In this document: positions 27,988-38,887 of the stretch, piece after piece
Layout: every line of letters starts with the position of its first letter
Numbering within the stretch: the stretch's first letter is position 1
Assembly (NCBI GenBank): GCA_029572955.1
Contig: JAKPQE010000036.1
Span: forward strand, 1 to 64,000
Direction of reading: 5' to 3'
Length of the DNA stretch: 64,000 nt
Origin: Pseudomonadota bacterium
Lineage (GTDB): Bacteria > Pseudomonadota > Alphaproteobacteria > Rhizobiales > JAKPQE01
The notes under the pieces: generated by a model
Told to the model about the DNA's origin: nothing
Databases searched by the model: none
What the model saw: the letters and a program-made list of their open reading frames with translations, nothing else
Position numbers and translations under genes: made by a program

Positions 27988-28755
27988 ATGCCGCTTTCCG
28001 CCCTGATCTTCGACGTCGACGGCACCCTCGGCGAGACCGAGGAGGCGCACCGGGCCGCCTTCAACGAGGCGTTCGAGAAATTCGGCTATCCGTTCTTCTG
28101 GGACGAGACGCTCTATGCCGACCTGCTGAAGGTCGGCGGCAGCCGCGAGCGCATGCTGCATTTCGTGCGGACCTACGAGCCGGCGACGGCGGCGCGCTTC
28201 GAGGCGGAGGTCGACGAGATCTTCGCCTTCAAGTCGGGGCTCTACAAGGCCAAGGTCGAGAGCGGTGCGATCGCGCTCCGGCCCGGTGTCGCGCGCCTGA
28301 TCGAGGAAGCGGCGGCCGCCGGTGTCCGCCTCGCCGTGGCGACGACGACCGGGCGCAGCAATGTCGAGACGCTGATCCGGCAATGCCTCGGCGAGCGGGT
28401 CGTCGGCCTTTTCGAGGCATGGGCGACCGGCGACATGGCGCAGCGCAAGAAGCCCGACCCGGAGCTCTATCTGATGGCGCTCGACCAGCTCGGCCTGCCG
28501 GCGTCCGCATGCATCGCCATCGAGGATTCGGAGGTCGGTGCGACGGCGGCGGCACGGGCCGGCATCGCCGTCGTCATGTCGCCGAGCCGCTATACGGCCG
28601 AAGACCCGCTCGACCTCGCGGTCGCGGCCCTCGACCATCTCGGCGATCCGGGCCTGCCCTGCCGCGCGCTTGCCGGCGAGCGGCCGGCGGGGGATTTCGT
28701 CACCCTCGCCGACCTCGACGCCTGGAACGCGGCCGCGACCGCGGCGGCTACTTGA
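27988..28755 (+). CDS. CbbY-like HAD-IA hydrolase
   Basis: 255 residues. HAD motif I is ALIFDVDGTLGETEEAHR, motif II is VATTTGRSN, the lysine motif is KKPDPELYL, and motif IV is AIEDSEVGATAA. It is most similar to the CbbY/YcfH phosphatase group (sugar phosphates, xylulose-1,5-bisphosphate in CbbY). No rubisco operon is nearby, so the sugar phosphate is unknown. Its last 8 bases overlap the 3' end of the convergent thiolase gene. Confidence 0.88.
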   Translation: MPLSALIFDVDGTLGETEEAHRAAFNEAFEKFGYPFFWDETLYADLLKVGGSRERMLHFVRTYEPATAARFEAEVDEIFAFKSGLYKAKVESGAIALRPGVARLIEEAAAAGVRLAVATTTGRSNVETLIRQCLGERVVGLFEAWATGDMAQRKKPDPELYLMALDQLGLPASACIAIEDSEVGATAAARAGIAVVMSPSRYTAEDPLDLAVAALDHLGDPGLPCRALAGERPAGDFVTLADLDAWNAAATAAAT

Positions 28756-29914
28756 TCCGCTCGAGGATCGAGACGTAGTTGGCGACCGCTGCACCGCCCA
28801 TGTTGAAGATGCCGCCGACGGTGGCATCCTTGACCTGCATGTCGCCGGCCTCGCCGGCAAGCTGCATCGCCGTCAGCACGTGCATCGAGACGCCGGTGGC
28901 ACCGATCGGGTGACCCTTGGCCTTGAGGCCGCCGGACGGATTGACCGGCAGCGGGCCGCCGATCTCGGTCCAGCCTTCGAGGATGGCGCGGGCGCCCTCG
29001 CCTTCCGGCGCAAGGCCCATGGCCTCGTATTCGATCAGCTCGGCGATGGTGAAGCAGTCGTGGGTCTCGACGAAGGAGAGATCGTCGAGGTCGACGCCGG
29101 CCTCGGCGCGGGCCCGCTCCCAGGCGACCTTGCAGCCCTCGAACTTCAGGATGTCGCGCTTCGACATCGGCAGGAAGTCCTGGACGTGCTGGGCGGCGCG
29201 GAAGGCGACGGCGCGCTTCATGCGCAGCGCCGTCTGCGGGTCGGTGAGGACGAGCGCGGCGGCGCCGTCCGAGACCAGCGAGCAGTCGGTGCGCTTCAAG
29301 GGACCGGCGACGAAGGGGTTCTTCTCGCTCTCGGCACGGCAGAAATCGTAGCCGAGGTCCTTGCGCATCTGGGCGAAGGGATTGGCGACGCCGTTGCGGT
29401 GGTTCTTGGCGGCGATCGCGGCGAGCGCGTCCGACTGGTCGCCATGGCGCTGGAAGTAGCCATGGGCGATCTTGCCGAAGACGCCGGCGAAACCGGCCGG
29501 GGTGTCGCCGTCCTCGGGCAGGTAGGAAGCCTTGAGCAGGTTGCGGCCGATTTCCGGCCCCGGCGTCGTCGTCATCTGCTCGACGCCGACGACGAGGACG
29601 AAGCGCGCCTTGCCGGCGGCGATCGCCTTGAGGCCCTGGTGCACGGCGGCCGAGCCGGTGGCGCAGGCGTTCTCGACGCGGGTCGCCGGCTTGAAGCGGA
29701 AGGCCGGATCGGCCTGCAACACGAGGCCGGCGGTGAAGTCCTGCTGGCTGAAGCCGCCGTTGAAATGGCCGAGATAGATCTCGTCGATGTCGGCGGCCTC
29801 GAGCCCGGCATGGGCGACGGCCTCGGACGCGACGCGCACGATCAGGCTCTCGACGGTTTCGGTGTCGAATCTTCCAAAGGGCGTATGCGCCCAGCCGACG
29901 ATGCAGCCGGTCAT
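28748..29914 (-). CDS. Thiolase-family acyltransferase (SCP2-like)
   Basis: 388 residues. It would transfer acyl groups between CoA esters. The nucleophilic Cys is in RVENACATGSAA. ETHDCFTIAEL and KAKGHPIGATG supply the catalytic histidines. The C-terminal CxG of classical thiolases is replaced by GGIFNMGGAAVANY, as in SCP2-type thiolases. It is annotated in relatives as acetyl-CoA acetyltransferase, but degradative versus biosynthetic use is open. The HAD gene end overlaps it by 8 bases. Confidence 0.87.
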   Translation of the reverse strand: MTGCIVGWAHTPFGRFDTETVESLIVRVASEAVAHAGLEAADIDEIYLGHFNGGFSQQDFTAGLVLQADPAFRFKPATRVENACATGSAAVHQGLKAIAAGKARFVLVVGVEQMTTTPGPEIGRNLLKASYLPEDGDTPAGFAGVFGKIAHGYFQRHGDQSDALAAIAAKNHRNGVANPFAQMRKDLGYDFCRAESEKNPFVAGPLKRTDCSLVSDGAAALVLTDPQTALRMKRAVAFRAAQHVQDFLPMSKRDILKFEGCKVAWERARAEAGVDLDDLSFVETHDCFTIAELIEYEAMGLAPEGEGARAILEGWTEIGGPLPVNPSGGLKAKGHPIGATGVSMHVLTAMQLAGEAGDMQVKDATVGGIFNMGGAAVANYVSILERIK

Positions 29915-30060
29915 GTTTCACCTCGTGTTGCGGTTTGTCGCAGTGATCCTAACGAAGCCGGCAAATCCGGGCAAACGACTTACATGAGTCTAGAGCGGCC
30001 GGAGAGAAGAACATTTCCAGAGAGGATCGGCCGCCGGGGGGGAAGAAGCCGGAGGATGAC

Positions 30061-30339
30061 ATGCTGTCGATCGAAGACTGCATCGCCTTCTGTGGGTTGG
30101 ACCTCGACGAACTGGAAGCGATCGCCGAGCACGAGCACGTGCCCGAGATCGCCGCGGCGGCGCTGGCCTCGTATCTCCTGCATCAGGAACACGGCGCCGA
30201 GAAGATCCGCGACATGATCGTCGACGACATCCGCATTGCGGTCGGCCGGGAGGATTTCAATCACGCCGCCCAGCTGTTCGCCGCGCTGCGCCACTTCATG
30301 AGCGAGCATCCCGAGCTCGCCGAAGGCGCCGAGGCCTAA
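30061..30339 (+). CDS. Small acidic protein, unknown function
   Basis: 92 residues, mostly helical and acidic, with two Cys near the N-terminus (SIEDCIAFCGLDLDELEAIAEHEHVPE). I do not recognise a named family. It has a clear GGAGGATGAC ribosome site. The stop codon overlaps that of the convergent aminotransferase by 4 bases. Confidence 0.75.
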   Translation: MLSIEDCIAFCGLDLDELEAIAEHEHVPEIAAAALASYLLHQEHGAEKIRDMIVDDIRIAVGREDFNHAAQLFAALRHFMSEHPELAEGAEA

Positions 30340-31496
30340 CGGCCCGCGATATAGCGCCGAAGCCTCGATACGGCCTCGTCGAGCACTTCGTCACGCTTGG
30401 AGAAACAGAAGCGCACGAAGTTGCGCGGCGCATCGTTCTCGTAGAACGCACTGACCGGCACCGCGGTGACGCCCGCCTCGATCGTCAGCCGCTTGCAGGC
30501 CTCGGCATCGTCGCCGAGGCCGAGTTTGCCGATGTCGGCGGTGAGGAAGTAGGTGCCGGCCGAATGGGCGACGGGAATGCCGATCGCCTCGAGGCCGGCG
30601 GCGAGCCGGTCGCGCTTCTTCTCGAGATCGCCGGCAAGGGAGGCATAGTAGTCGTCGCCCTTGGCAAGGCCCCGGGCGACCGCCTTCTGCAGGTTCGGCG
30701 TCGTCGTGAAGGTCATGAACTGGTGTGCCTTGGCGACGGGGGCGAGCAGCGCCGGGGCGGCGGTGACATAGCCGATCTTCCAGCCGGTGAAGGAGAAGGT
30801 CTTGCCGGCCGAGCCGATGCGCAGGGCGCGCTCGCGCATGCCCGGCAGCGTCATCAGCGGGATGTGGCCGGCGCCGTCGAAGACGATGTGCTCGTAGACC
30901 TCGTCGCAGACCGCATAGGCGTCGTGGCGCACGCAGAGCTCGGCGATCATCTCGAGCTCCTCGCGCGGATAGACCTTGCCGGCGGGATTGAGCGGATTGT
31001 TGACGACGATCAGCTTGGTCTTGTCGGAAAAGGCGGCTTCGAGCGCCGCCCGGTCGACCTTCCATTCGGGCGGCGTCAGACGCACGAATTTCGGCACGCC
31101 GCCGGCGAGGCGGACGATCGGCAGATAGCAGTCGTAGAGCGGCTCGAAGAGGACGACCTCGTCGCCCGGCTCGATCAGCGCCAGCAGGCAGTCGGTCAGC
31201 GCCTCGGTGGCGCCGGAGGTCACCATCACCTCGCGCTGCCAGTCGACGTCGAGGCCGTAGAAGCGCTTGTTGGCGTCGGCAACGCCCTGGCGCAGCTCGG
31301 GAATGCCCATCATCGAGGGATACTGGTTCGGCCCGGCCATCACCGCCTCGGCGGCGGAGGCGCGCAAATCCTCGGGGCCGTCGACATCGGGAAAGCCCTG
31401 GCCGAGATTGATGCTGCCATGCTTGACCGCGAGCTGCGACATCACCTCGAAGATGGTCGTGCCGAGGGAGGTGAAGACCCTGTTCGCCGGTTTCAT
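30336..31496 (-). CDS. Class I/II PLP-dependent aminotransferase
   Basis: 386 residues from ATG 31496; the 596-aa track ORF is an upstream read-through. Fold type I: the PLP lysine is in SAGKTFSFTGWKIGY, with INLGQGFPDVDGPE and NNPLNPAGKVYPREEL. This last pattern is close to the kynurenine/glutamine transaminase, methionine-aminotransferase and succinyl-diaminopimelate aminotransferase group, so the substrate is not settled. Its 3' end overlaps the small gene before it by 4 bases. Confidence 0.87.
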   Translation of the reverse strand: MKPANRVFTSLGTTIFEVMSQLAVKHGSINLGQGFPDVDGPEDLRASAAEAVMAGPNQYPSMMGIPELRQGVADANKRFYGLDVDWQREVMVTSGATEALTDCLLALIEPGDEVVLFEPLYDCYLPIVRLAGGVPKFVRLTPPEWKVDRAALEAAFSDKTKLIVVNNPLNPAGKVYPREELEMIAELCVRHDAYAVCDEVYEHIVFDGAGHIPLMTLPGMRERALRIGSAGKTFSFTGWKIGYVTAAPALLAPVAKAHQFMTFTTTPNLQKAVARGLAKGDDYYASLAGDLEKKRDRLAAGLEAIGIPVAHSAGTYFLTADIGKLGLGDDAEACKRLTIEAGVTAVPVSAFYENDAPRNFVRFCFSKRDEVLDEAVSRLRRYIAGR

Positions 31497-31676
31497 CCGC
31501 TGTCGCCTTTCGAGGAGAGATGCCGTTCGGTCGGCGGACGATAGGGGCGGCACAAAGCCGTGACAAGGGGCGGCGGCGACGCGCCCGTTGCGGTGGCGCG
31601 GCATCGGGGAGGGCTTGCGTGTGACGGCCCGGCGTGCTGCGCTCCGCTCGGGCACACCGCATCGATGGAGAAGGAC

Positions 31677-32021
31677 ATGCGTTCGTCGATCGCGCTTTTC
31701 GGGGCTCTCGTCGTCTCGGGCGCCGCGCTCGCCGCCGAGCCCTACGAGGGCAAATGGGCAGCCGAGGCGGCCTGGTGCAGGAACACGCCGGCGACCACAG
31801 ATCAGGTGCCGATCACCGTCAGCGCCCGGGGAATCGAGGGCTACGAGAGTTCCTGTCCGTTCACGAGCGTGACGCGAAAGGACGGCAATTACGTCGCCAA
31901 GGCGAAATGCTCCGGCGAAGGCGAGACCTGGACCGAGACCTATGTGATGGCGGTCGAGGGCCGGACGCTGACGCTGACCTACGAGGACGGAAGCTCGGTG
32001 AAATTCGTCAAGTGCAAGTGA
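31677..32021 (+). CDS. Small secreted protein, unknown function
   Basis: 114 residues from ATG 31677, with GGAG 6 bases upstream. The signal peptide is clear (MRSSIALFGALVVSGAALAAEP, AxA before EP). The mature part of about 95 residues begins YEGKWAAEAAWC and has four cysteines and predicted beta strands (small lipocalin-like or DUF-type fold, uncertain). The gene overlaps the next start, GTGA, so the two may be translationally coupled. Confidence 0.7.
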   Translation: MRSSIALFGALVVSGAALAAEPYEGKWAAEAAWCRNTPATTDQVPITVSARGIEGYESSCPFTSVTRKDGNYVAKAKCSGEGETWTETYVMAVEGRTLTLTYEDGSSVKFVKCK

Positions 32022-32869
32022 CAGCGACCCATAGGCTGCCCGAGCGGCTGGCGGCCACCATCGGCGGCGCCATCGACTATCTCGGCGACGAGACGCTCGA
32101 TCAGGACCGCCGGGTCCACAAGGCACGGCTCGCGATCAAGCGGTCGCGCACGCTGCTGCGAACGCTGCGCCCGGAGATCGACGCGGCGGCCGCGACCGAG
32201 ATCGCCGGCCATCTGCGCAAGGCGGCGGCAACCCTCGCGGGGCCGCGGACCGTCGACGCCCTCGTCTTCGTCGCCCGGCTCGCCGCCGAGACGCTGCCCG
32301 GGGAGCCGGAAGCGGCAGTGCTCGCCATCGTCCTCGACCGGCTCGCGACCGAGGCCGAGGCCGCACACCGCGCGGTGATCGACATCGAGGTCGCGGCGGC
32401 GCCGCTGCGGGCCGCCCGCGATATCGCCGGTGGTCTCGCGACGCGGCGTTCCGACGACGAACTCCTGTCCCGCGCGATGATGCGCTGCTATCGCCGCGGC
32501 CGGCGCGACTACCGGCGGGTGCGCGCCTCGTCGGCCGACATCGAGGCGCTGCACGACTGGCGCAAGCGCGTCAAGGACCGGCTCACCCTCGACCGGCTCG
32601 CCGGCCAGCGCGGCCCGGACGGCCACGGCATGCGCGCCAAGCTCGACACGCTGCAGGAGCTGATCGGCCTCGAGCGCGACCTCGGCTTCCTCGCCGAGCG
32701 GGTCGCCGACATGACGGACCTCGAGCCGGCCGGGCGTGCCGCCCTGATCGACCATCTGGCGCGGATGCGGGCCTCGCGCCTCAACAGCGCCCTCTTTCTC
32801 GGCAAGCTCACCTATGGCCGGCCGCCGCGCCGGCTCCGGCGCCGGCTGCGGCGCGGCATCCGCATCTGA
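32018..32869 (+). CDS. CHAD-domain protein
   Basis: 283 residues from GTG 32018, which overlaps the preceding stop as GTGA. CHAD domains are all-helical with conserved histidines and basic residues that bind polyphosphate. Here they appear as VHKARLAIKRSRTLLRTLRP and IEALHDWRKRVKDRL, with further Arg/Lys-rich stretches. It may associate with polyphosphate granules. No VTC-like or CYTH partner is nearby. Confidence 0.85.
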   Translation: MTATHRLPERLAATIGGAIDYLGDETLDQDRRVHKARLAIKRSRTLLRTLRPEIDAAAATEIAGHLRKAAATLAGPRTVDALVFVARLAAETLPGEPEAAVLAIVLDRLATEAEAAHRAVIDIEVAAAPLRAARDIAGGLATRRSDDELLSRAMMRCYRRGRRDYRRVRASSADIEALHDWRKRVKDRLTLDRLAGQRGPDGHGMRAKLDTLQELIGLERDLGFLAERVADMTDLEPAGRAALIDHLARMRASRLNSALFLGKLTYGRPPRRLRRRLRRGIRI

Positions 32870-33099
32870 CCTTCGGCAAAGTGTGGACGGATGAGCACAG
32901 TGTCGCCGCTCTGCTGCAATTTTCCGCATGGCGGGGCGTCGTGTGCGCCGATAATTCGTGCTAGCAACGGGGTTCTGCCTTCGTTGAAGGAACGTTGGAT
33001 TTCACCCTCCTCGGCCGGCCCCTTTCCAGGGTGGCGTACGGCCCCTGCCGACAGATCGAGGACTTGGCCCTTGCGCCAGCCAGACAGGACGACTGCGAC

Positions 33100-35547
33100 A
33101 TGAGCCATACCGAACGTTTTCCGCTGCCGCACCGCGCCGCCGACGAGGGAGAGCTGCGCAAGGCCCTGCTCGAGCGGCTGGTCTATTCGGTTGGCAAGGA
33201 CCCCGAGCACGCCGTGCCGAAGGACTGGTGTACGGCGCTGACGCTGGTCGTGCGCGACTACATCATCGATCGCTGGATGCCCTCGACGCGGCGCGTCTAC
33301 GACACCGGCCAGAAGCGCGTCTATTACTTCTCGATGGAGTTCATGATCGGCCGGCTGCTGGTCGATTCCATGTGCAATCTCGGCATCGAGGACGAGTGCC
33401 GCGCGGCGATCGAATCGTTCGGCCTCAACTATGGCGAGATCGTCGCCTACGAGGCCGACGCGGCGCTCGGCAATGGTGGTCTCGGCCGGCTCGCGGCCTG
33501 CTTCATGGACTCCATGTCGACCCTCGGCATCGCCGCGCACGGCTACGGCATCCGCTACGAGCACGGCCTGTTCAAGCAGCGCCTCGCCGACGGCTGGCAG
33601 ATCGAGGAGGCCGAGGACTGGCTGATCTCCGGCCACCACTGGGAGTTCGAGCGGCCGGAAGTCGCCTACGAGATCAATTTCGGCGGTCGCGTCGAGGTCG
33701 ACGGCGAAGGCCGGGCCAAGTGGCGCGGCGACGACCGGGTGATCGCGGCGGCCTACGACACGCCGATCGTCGGCTGGCGCGGGCGCCACGTCAACACGCT
33801 GCGCCTGTGGTCGGCCAAGCCGACCCATCTCATCGATTTCGACAGCTTCAACCGCGGCGAATTCCTGCATGCCGCCGAGCAGGCGGTGCTGGCCCAGACG
33901 ATCTCGCGGGTGCTCTACCCGAACGACGCGACGCCGAAGGGCCGCGAGCTGCGCCTCAAGCAGGAATATTTCTTCACCTCGGCCTCGCTGCAGGACCTCT
34001 TGCGCCGCTACGTGAACCAGCACGGCGACCTGCGTCGCCTGCACGAGCACGTCGCCATCCAGATGAACGACACCCATCCGGCGATCGCGGTCGCCGAGCT
34101 GGTGCGGCTGATGGTCGACGAGCACGACGTGTCGCTGGAACAGGCCTTCCTGACGGTGCGCAACTGCATCGGCTACACCAACCACACCCTTCTGCCGGAA
34201 GCGCTGGAGCGCTGGCCGGTCGACATGTTCCGCCGCATCCTGCCGCGGCATCTGCAGATCATCGAATGGCTCGACGAGTGGCAGATGCGCGAGGTGCAGC
34301 GCATGCAGTCGCCGGTGCCGTTCGACGCCGTGCGAATCATCGATCACGCCAATGGCGGTTCGGTCCGGATGGGCAACCTCGCCTTCCTAGGCAGCCGGCG
34401 CATCAACGGCGTGTCGGCGCTGCACACCGCGCTGATGAAGGAGACGGTGTTCTACGACCTGTCGCGGCTCTATCCCGAGCGCATCGTCAACGAGACCAAC
34501 GGCATCACGCCGCGGCGCTGGCTCTACCAGTGCAACCGGCCGCTCCGGAAACTGCTCATCGAGGCGATCGGCGACCGCTGGGTCGGCGACCTCGAGCAGA
34601 TCGAGGACATCCGACCGTTCAGCGAGGATGCGGAGTTCCGCCATCGCTTCAGCCAGGCCAAGCGGCAGAACAAGCAGCGGCTGATCACCGAAATCCAGCG
34701 CCGGATGGGCCTCACGGTCGATCCGAACGCGATGTTCGACATCCAGATCAAGCGCATCCACGAATACAAGCGCCAGCTGCTCAATCTGCTGGAGACCGTG
34801 GCGCGCTATTTCGCCATCCGCAACAATCCGGGCGCCGACTGGACGCCGCGCGTCAAGCTGTTCGCCGGCAAGGCCGCGCCGAGCTACGTGATGGCGAAGT
34901 ACATCATCAAGCTGGCCAACGACATCGCCCAGATCGTCAACCACGACCCGGTCGTCGGCGACCGGCTGAAGGTGGCGTTCCTGCAGAACTACAACGTCTC
35001 GCTGGCCGAGCTGATGATCCCGGCGGCCGACCTTTCCGAGCAGATCTCGACGGCCGGCATGGAAGCGTCGGGCACCGGCAACATGAAGCTGTCGCTGAAC
35101 GGCGCCCTCACCATCGGCACCCTCGACGGCGCCAATGTGGAGATCCGCGACCGGGTCGGCGACGAGAACATCTTCATCTTCGGCCTCACCGCCGCCGATG
35201 TGAACGACATCCGCGCCCGCGGTTTCGATTCGCGCTCGACGATCGAAAGCGACCCGCTGCTGACCGAAGTGCTGTCGGCGATCGAGTCGGGGTATTTCTC
35301 CCCGGACGACCCGGGCCGCTACCGCGGCCTCGTCGACAAGCTGCGGCACGACGACTACTTCCTCGTGACGGCAGATTTCAGGTCTTATGTAGAGAAGCAG
35401 AAAGAGGTCGACGCGTCCTATGTCCACCAGGACGAATGGCTGCGGAAGGCCGTGATCAATACTGCCCAGGTCGGCTGGTTCTCCTCCGACCGCACCATCC
35501 GCGGATACGCGCACGACATTTGGCGTGTGCCGATCGGCACGTTCTGA
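33100..35547 (+). CDS. glgP: Glycogen/alpha-glucan phosphorylase
   Basis: 815 residues from ATG 33100. Removes terminal glucose from glycogen as glucose-1-phosphate (EC 2.4.1.1), with PLP. Signatures: [17 protein letters not shown] in the N-terminal domain, [16 protein letters not shown] and the PLP-lysine segment [20 protein letters not shown]. Length is that of E. coli GlgP. glgB follows 10 bases later. Glycogen synthase, ADP-glucose pyrophosphorylase and debranching enzyme are not in the window. Confidence 0.96.
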   Translation: MSHTERFPLPHRAADEGELRKALLERLVYSVGKDPEHAVPKDWCTALTLVVRDYIIDRWMPSTRRVYDTGQKRVYYFSMEFMIGRLLVDSMCNLGIEDECRAAIESFGLNYGEIVAYEADAALGNGGLGRLAACFMDSMSTLGIAAHGYGIRYEHGLFKQRLADGWQIEEAEDWLISGHHWEFERPEVAYEINFGGRVEVDGEGRAKWRGDDRVIAAAYDTPIVGWRGRHVNTLRLWSAKPTHLIDFDSFNRGEFLHAAEQAVLAQTISRVLYPNDATPKGRELRLKQEYFFTSASLQDLLRRYVNQHGDLRRLHEHVAIQMNDTHPAIAVAELVRLMVDEHDVSLEQAFLTVRNCIGYTNHTLLPEALERWPVDMFRRILPRHLQIIEWLDEWQMREVQRMQSPVPFDAVRIIDHANGGSVRMGNLAFLGSRRINGVSALHTALMKETVFYDLSRLYPERIVNETNGITPRRWLYQCNRPLRKLLIEAIGDRWVGDLEQIEDIRPFSEDAEFRHRFSQAKRQNKQRLITEIQRRMGLTVDPNAMFDIQIKRIHEYKRQLLNLLETVARYFAIRNNPGADWTPRVKLFAGKAAPSYVMAKYIIKLANDIAQIVNHDPVVGDRLKVAFLQNYNVSLAELMIPAADLSEQISTAGMEASGTGNMKLSLNGALTIGTLDGANVEIRDRVGDENIFIFGLTAADVNDIRARGFDSRSTIESDPLLTEVLSAIESGYFSPDDPGRYRGLVDKLRHDDYFLVTADFRSYVEKQKEVDASYVHQDEWLRKAVINTAQVGWFSSDRTIRGYAHDIWRVPIGTF

Positions 35548-35557
35548 CGGAGACACG

Positions 35558-37831
35558 ATGGCTGGCAAGAAGCCTGCAAGCGACACCGCCACGGCGGCGC
35601 CGAAAAAGCCCCGGAGCAAGCGCAGCAAGGCTGCAGCCCCGATCCCGCTGATCGACCAGCGCGACATCGACACGCTGGTGGCGGCCGATCATGCCGACCC
35701 GTTCGCGGTTCTCGGCCTGCACCAGGCCGGCGACCAGCTCGTCGTCCGCGCCTACCTGCCCGGCGCCGATGCCGTCACGGTGGTGGCGCGCGGCGACAGC
35801 TCGGACCTTGTCGAGTTGACGCGGGTGCACGATTCCGGCCTCTTTGCCGGCATCGTCCCGGAGCAATGCCGCGAGTTCGCCTATCGGCTGAAGGCGCGCT
35901 GGGGATCCTCGACCTGGGAGTTCGAGGACGCCTACCGCTTCGGTCCGATCATCGGCGAAATCGACGAGCACCTGATCTCGGAGGGCTCGCACCGCCGGCT
36001 CTACGAAGTGCTCGGTGCGCATCCGCGCGTGCTCGACGGCATTTCCGGTACCAGCTTCGCGGTCTGGGCCCCGGCGGCACGGCGCGTTTCGGTGGTCGGC
36101 GACTTCAACGGCTGGGACGGCCGGCGGCACATGATGCGGCCGCGCGGCACGACCGGCGTCTGGGAAATCTTCCTGCCCGATATCGGCGAGGGCGCCTGCT
36201 ACAAATACGAGGTCCGGGGTCCGGACGGGCGGGTGCAACCGCTGAAGACCGACCCCTTCGCCTTCTATTGCGAGCAGCCGCCGGGCAACGCCTCGATCGT
36301 CCATCGCCTGCGCGAGCCGAGTTGGCACGACGCCAATTTCCTGCAGGCGCGCGGCGGCGGCGACCTCGTCCACCAGCCGGTGTCGATCTACGAGGTGCAT
36401 CTCGGCTCGTGGCGGCGCGGCGAGTTCGGCCGCCAGCTCTCCTATCGCGAGCTGGCCGAGACGCTGCCCGACTACGCCGCCTGGATGGGCTTCACCCATA
36501 TCGAGCTCCTGCCGGTCAACGAGCACCCCTACGAGCCGTCCTGGGGCTATCAGCCGACCGGGCTCTACGCGCCGACCAGCCGCTTCGGCCCGCCGGACGA
36601 TTTCGCCCTCCTCATCGATGCCTGCCATCGGGCCGGGCTCGGGGTCATCCTCGACTGGGTGCCGGGCCATTTCCCGAGCGACGCGCACGGGCTTGCCCGC
36701 TTCGACGGTACCTGCCTCTACGAACACGAGGACCCGCGGCTCGGCTACCACCCGGACTGGGACACCTACATCTACAATTACGGCCGTCCGGAGGTCCGCA
36801 ACTTCCTCATCGCGAATGCCCTTTACTGGCTGAAGCGGTTCCACATCGACGGCCTTCGCGTCGATGCCGTCGCCTCGATGCTCTATCTCGACTATTCGCG
36901 CCGCGCCGGCGAGTGGATCCCGAACATCCACGGCGGCCGCGAGAACCTCGAAGCCGTCGACTTCCTCCAGCGCTTCAACGAGATCGTCTATTCGGAAGCG
37001 CCCGGCATCGCGACCATCGCCGAGGAATCCACCGCCTGGCCGCAGGTGTCGCGGCCGACCAGCGGCGGCGGCCTCGGCTTCGGCTTCAAGTGGAACATGG
37101 GCTGGATGAACGACACGCTCGACTACATGCGGCGTGATCCGATCCATCGCTTCTACCACCACAACCAGATGTCGTTCGGCCTCACCTACGCCTTCTCGGA
37201 GAACTTCGTGCTGCCGCTCAGCCACGACGAGGTGGTGCACGGCAAGGGCTCGCTGATCGGCAAGATGCCCGGCGACGACTGGCAGAAATTCGCCAATCTG
37301 CGCGCCTATTTCGCCTTCATGTGGTGCCACCCGGGCAAGAAGCTCCTGTTCATGGGCGGCGAGTTCGCGCAGTGGGCGGAGTGGAACCACGACCGGAGCC
37401 TCGACTGGCATCTCGTCTCCGAGCCGCGCCACCGGGGCATGCAGATCCTCGTGCGCGACCTCAACCACCTCTACCGGAGCCTGCCGGCGCTGCATCGCTA
37501 CGATGCCGAATGGCGCGGCTTCTCGTGGCTCGAGGTCGACAACGCCGCCGAGTCGATGTTTGCCTTCGCCCGCTGGGGCGAGGAGGACGACAAGCCGGTG
37601 CTCGTCCTTTGCAACTTCACGCCGGTGCCGCGCACGGCCAGGCGCATCGGCCTGCCGCGACCGGGACGCTGGCGCGAGGCGATCAACACCGACGCCTACG
37701 ACTATGGCGGCTCGGGCCAGGGCAATGGCGGGGCGATCGAGAGCGAACCGGTGCCGAGCCACGGCTTCGGCCAGTCGGCCCTCGTCGACCTGCCGCCACT
37801 CTCGGTGCTGGTGCTGACGCTCGAAGACTGA
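35558..37831 (+). CDS. glgB: 1,4-alpha-glucan branching enzyme
   Basis: 757 residues; GGAG lies 6 bases before ATG 35558. It transfers glucan segments to form alpha-1,6 branches (EC 2.4.1.18). A lysine-rich leader is followed by tandem N-terminal beta domains (CBM48-like; [22 protein letters not shown]), the GH13 barrel (nucleophile Asp in [12 protein letters not shown], acid/base Glu in [10 protein letters not shown], third Asp in [11 protein letters not shown]) and a C-terminal beta domain. It ends within the palindrome shared with hypE. Confidence 0.96.
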   Translation: MAGKKPASDTATAAPKKPRSKRSKAAAPIPLIDQRDIDTLVAADHADPFAVLGLHQAGDQLVVRAYLPGADAVTVVARGDSSDLVELTRVHDSGLFAGIVPEQCREFAYRLKARWGSSTWEFEDAYRFGPIIGEIDEHLISEGSHRRLYEVLGAHPRVLDGISGTSFAVWAPAARRVSVVGDFNGWDGRRHMMRPRGTTGVWEIFLPDIGEGACYKYEVRGPDGRVQPLKTDPFAFYCEQPPGNASIVHRLREPSWHDANFLQARGGGDLVHQPVSIYEVHLGSWRRGEFGRQLSYRELAETLPDYAAWMGFTHIELLPVNEHPYEPSWGYQPTGLYAPTSRFGPPDDFALLIDACHRAGLGVILDWVPGHFPSDAHGLARFDGTCLYEHEDPRLGYHPDWDTYIYNYGRPEVRNFLIANALYWLKRFHIDGLRVDAVASMLYLDYSRRAGEWIPNIHGGRENLEAVDFLQRFNEIVYSEAPGIATIAEESTAWPQVSRPTSGGGLGFGFKWNMGWMNDTLDYMRRDPIHRFYHHNQMSFGLTYAFSENFVLPLSHDEVVHGKGSLIGKMPGDDWQKFANLRAYFAFMWCHPGKKLLFMGGEFAQWAEWNHDRSLDWHLVSEPRHRGMQILVRDLNHLYRSLPALHRYDAEWRGFSWLEVDNAAESMFAFARWGEEDDKPVLVLCNFTPVPRTARRIGLPRPGRWREAINTDAYDYGGSGQGNGGAIESEPVPSHGFGQSALVDLPPLSVLVLTLED

Positions 37832-37850
37832 CGGGGCGGCGCCCCGTCAG
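37828..37850. terminator. Palindromic hairpin joining the glgB and hypE stop codons
   Basis: A perfect 10-bp stem (CTGACGGGGC / GCCCCGTCAG, 3-base loop). The glgB stop (TGA, 37829-37831) lies in the left arm. The hypE stop lies in the right arm in mirror position (37847-37849). There is no T-tract, so it may act as a shared 3'-end hairpin rather than a classical terminator. Confidence 0.55.
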
Positions 37851-38887
37851 CAGATGCGCGGCAGCTGATCGCCGGAGAGCCAGTCGACCATGCGGCCGCC
37901 GCCGAAGGCGGTCGTCATCTGCACGAAATGATGATCGTCCTCGACGACGCGGCCGACGATCGCCGCGTCGCGGCCGGCGGAATCGGCCTGCATCGCGGCA
38001 AGCACGGCCTCGGCCTTGTCCGGCGCGACGATGGCGACGAGCTTGCCCTCGTTGGCGACATAGAGCGGATCGAGGCCGAGGAGCTCGCAGGCCGCCGCCA
38101 CTTCGGCACGGATCGGGATCGCCTCCTCCTCGACGACGATGCCGACCCGGGAACTCTCCGCGAGTTCGTTGAGGGTCGCGGCAAGGCCGCCGCGGGTCGG
38201 ATCGCGCATCACCCGGATCGCATCGCCGCCGGCCGCGACCATCGCCGCGACGAGGCCGTTGAGGGCCATCGAATCGGAGACGATCGCGGTCTCGAACGAG
38301 AGATTCTCGCGCTTCGACATGACGGCGATGCCGTGGTCGCCGATGGTGCCCGAGAGGATCACGACATCGCCGGGCCGGGCGCGATCGGCCGAGAGCGCGA
38401 GGCCGTCCGGCACGACGCCGACGCCGGTCGTCGTGATGAAGACGCCGTCGGCCTTGCCGCGCTCGACGACCTTGGTGTCGCCGGTGACGATGGCGACCCC
38501 GGCCGTGCGCGCCGCCTCGGCCATGGCATCGACGATCGCCTTCAGGTCGGCGAGCGGCAAGCCCTCCTCGATAACGAAGGCGGCCGAGAGCCAGAGCGGC
38601 GTCGCGCCGGCCATGGCGACGTCGTTGACCGTGCCGTTGACGGCGAGGTCGCCGATATTGCCGCCGGGAAAGAACAGCGGCGTCACCACATAGCCGTCGG
38701 TCGACATGACCATGCGGCCGGCCTCGACCGAAAAGGCGGCCTGGTCGTTGCCCTTCAGGAGCTCGGCATTGGCGAAGGCGGCATGGAAAAGTTCGCCGAC
38801 GAGCTTGGCCATCGCCCGCCCGCCGGAGCCATGGGAGAGCTCGACGCGGCCCGACTTCAGGTCGAGTTTCCGGTTATTGGCCTTCAC
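37847..38887 (-). CDS. hypE: Hydrogenase maturation protein HypE
   Basis: 346 residues from GTG 38887, preceded by GGAGGA. HypE dehydrates the thiocarboxamide on its C-terminal Cys to make the CN ligand of the [NiFe] site; the required terminal PRIC is present. The PurM-like ATP-binding domain shows ELSHGSGGRAMAKL, STDGYVVTPLFFPGG and RDPTRGGLAATLNELAESS. The GTG overlaps the hypD stop (GTGA), so translation is likely coupled. Confidence 0.95.
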   Translation of the reverse strand: MKANNRKLDLKSGRVELSHGSGGRAMAKLVGELFHAAFANAELLKGNDQAAFSVEAGRMVMSTDGYVVTPLFFPGGNIGDLAVNGTVNDVAMAGATPLWLSAAFVIEEGLPLADLKAIVDAMAEAARTAGVAIVTGDTKVVERGKADGVFITTTGVGVVPDGLALSADRARPGDVVILSGTIGDHGIAVMSKRENLSFETAIVSDSMALNGLVAAMVAAGGDAIRVMRDPTRGGLAATLNELAESSRVGIVVEEEAIPIRAEVAAACELLGLDPLYVANEGKLVAIVAPDKAEAVLAAMQADSAGRDAAIVGRVVEDDHHFVQMTTAFGGGRMVDWLSGDQLPRIC

